Shown: piece by piece, positions 63,903 to 64,000 of the stretch
How positions within the stretch are numbered: the first letter of the stretch is position 1
Layout: each line of letters starts with the position of its first letter
Assembly: GCA_022565355.1 (NCBI GenBank)
Contig: JAIUMU010000001.1
Coordinates: forward strand, 620,001-684,000
Direction of reading: 5' to 3'
Source of the DNA: Idiomarina sp.
Lineage (GTDB): Bacteria; Pseudomonadota; Gammaproteobacteria; Enterobacterales; Alteromonadaceae
DNA: 64,000 nucleotides
Position numbers and translations under genes: made by a program
Notes under the pieces: model-generated
Database searches by the model: none
What the model was told of the DNA's origin: nothing
The model's input: the letters and a program-made list of their open reading frames with translations, nothing else

Positions 63903-64000
63903 TTCAAATGCGGTACGTTAGTGGTTACATCACCGTTTTGCGCGCGTTGGCGCAACCAGTGATCAATAAGCGTTAATGCCATCATGGCTTCGGCGATAGG
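63899..64000 (-). CDS. aroC: Chorismate synthase, C-terminal 33 residues (cut by window edge)
   Basis: The open frame to the window edge encodes [25 protein letters not shown]-like sequence, which is the C-terminal end of AroC (family pattern [23 protein letters not shown]). It stops with TGA that overlaps the MFS start codon. AroC makes chorismate from EPSP. The rest is outside the window. Confidence 0.85.
   Translation of the reverse strand, partial: PIAEAMMALTLIDHWLRQRAQNGDVTTNVPHLK

Noticed and set aside
1-64000. CRISPR arrays, tRNA or rRNA genes and insertion sequences
   Set aside because: No regular spaced repeats, cloverleaf or transposase frames were recognised while reading; a tool scan would be decisive.

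Overview
The window comes from a gammaproteobacterium. EpmC (YfcM), DUF2058 (YaiL), VF530, DUF1543, an E. coli-like ProS and a complete liu operon with acetoacetyl-CoA synthetase point to a marine Alteromonadales-type genome, perhaps Idiomarinaceae. This placement is inferred from gene content and protein resemblance; no search was run. Both edges cut genes: an OsmC-YcaO fusion on the left and the last 33 residues of chorismate synthase (AroC) on the right.

Layout. 1-4.4 kb: OsmC-YcaO, a secreted TonB C-terminal-domain protein, a PnuC-type transporter, a membrane protein and a DUF924 protein. 4.5-8.4 kb: a zinc-acquisition locus with an ABC permease and ATPase, a DUF3299 protein, a His-rich DUF2796 (ZrgA-like) protein and a MerC-domain protein. 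Two palindromes of the Zur-box type lie in its two divergent intergenic regions. 9.2-10.6 kb: a PadR regulator coupled to a HAAS/DUF1700-like membrane protein, behind nested inverted repeats. 10.6-14.2 kb: DUF1543, VF530, an alternative oxidase, an EamA exporter and Cfa. 14.4-23 kb: a 2848-residue NdvB-type cyclic beta-1,2-glucan synthase, with a perfect FNR-type box in the region it shares with cfa. 23-30.6 kb: a PQQ-like propeller, a winged-helix/TPR regulator co-transcribed with two exported proteins, a YdjM-like protein, a TetR regulator, YaiL and small proteins.

30.7-37.5 kb is an accessory region: a PAS-(degenerate GGDEF)-EAL protein, a carbenicillinase-like class A beta-lactamase (RTG motif), and then a run of single-gene units on the minus strand separated by attC-like sites (HD phosphohydrolase, GNAT, alpha/beta hydrolase, Phd-RelE toxin-antitoxin, two membrane proteins). 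No integron integrase is in the window, so this looks like a CALIN (cluster of attC sites lacking an integrase). It ends at the housekeeping gene arfB.

38-53 kb is the leucine/isovalerate module: thiolase, LiuR, LiuA-E and acetoacetyl-CoA synthetase carry leucine carbon to acetyl-CoA. A GGDEF-EAL protein follows, then ETF-ubiquinone oxidoreductase, which can take the electrons released by LiuA. A perfect 16-bp palindrome between the divergent thiolase and liuR genes is the likely LiuR operator. 53-64 kb holds an H-NS-like protein, a DUF4097-like exported protein, TrmO, ProS, Gpt, a 2Fe-2S ferredoxin, an ATP-NAD-kinase-like protein coupled to EpmC, an S9 peptidase and an MFS transporter overlapping aroC.

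The strongest candidates for a second look are the integrase-less cassette array next to a beta-lactamase gene, the Zur-boxed zinc locus and the FNR-boxed cfa/ndvB region. No intergenic stretch exceeds 300 bases.
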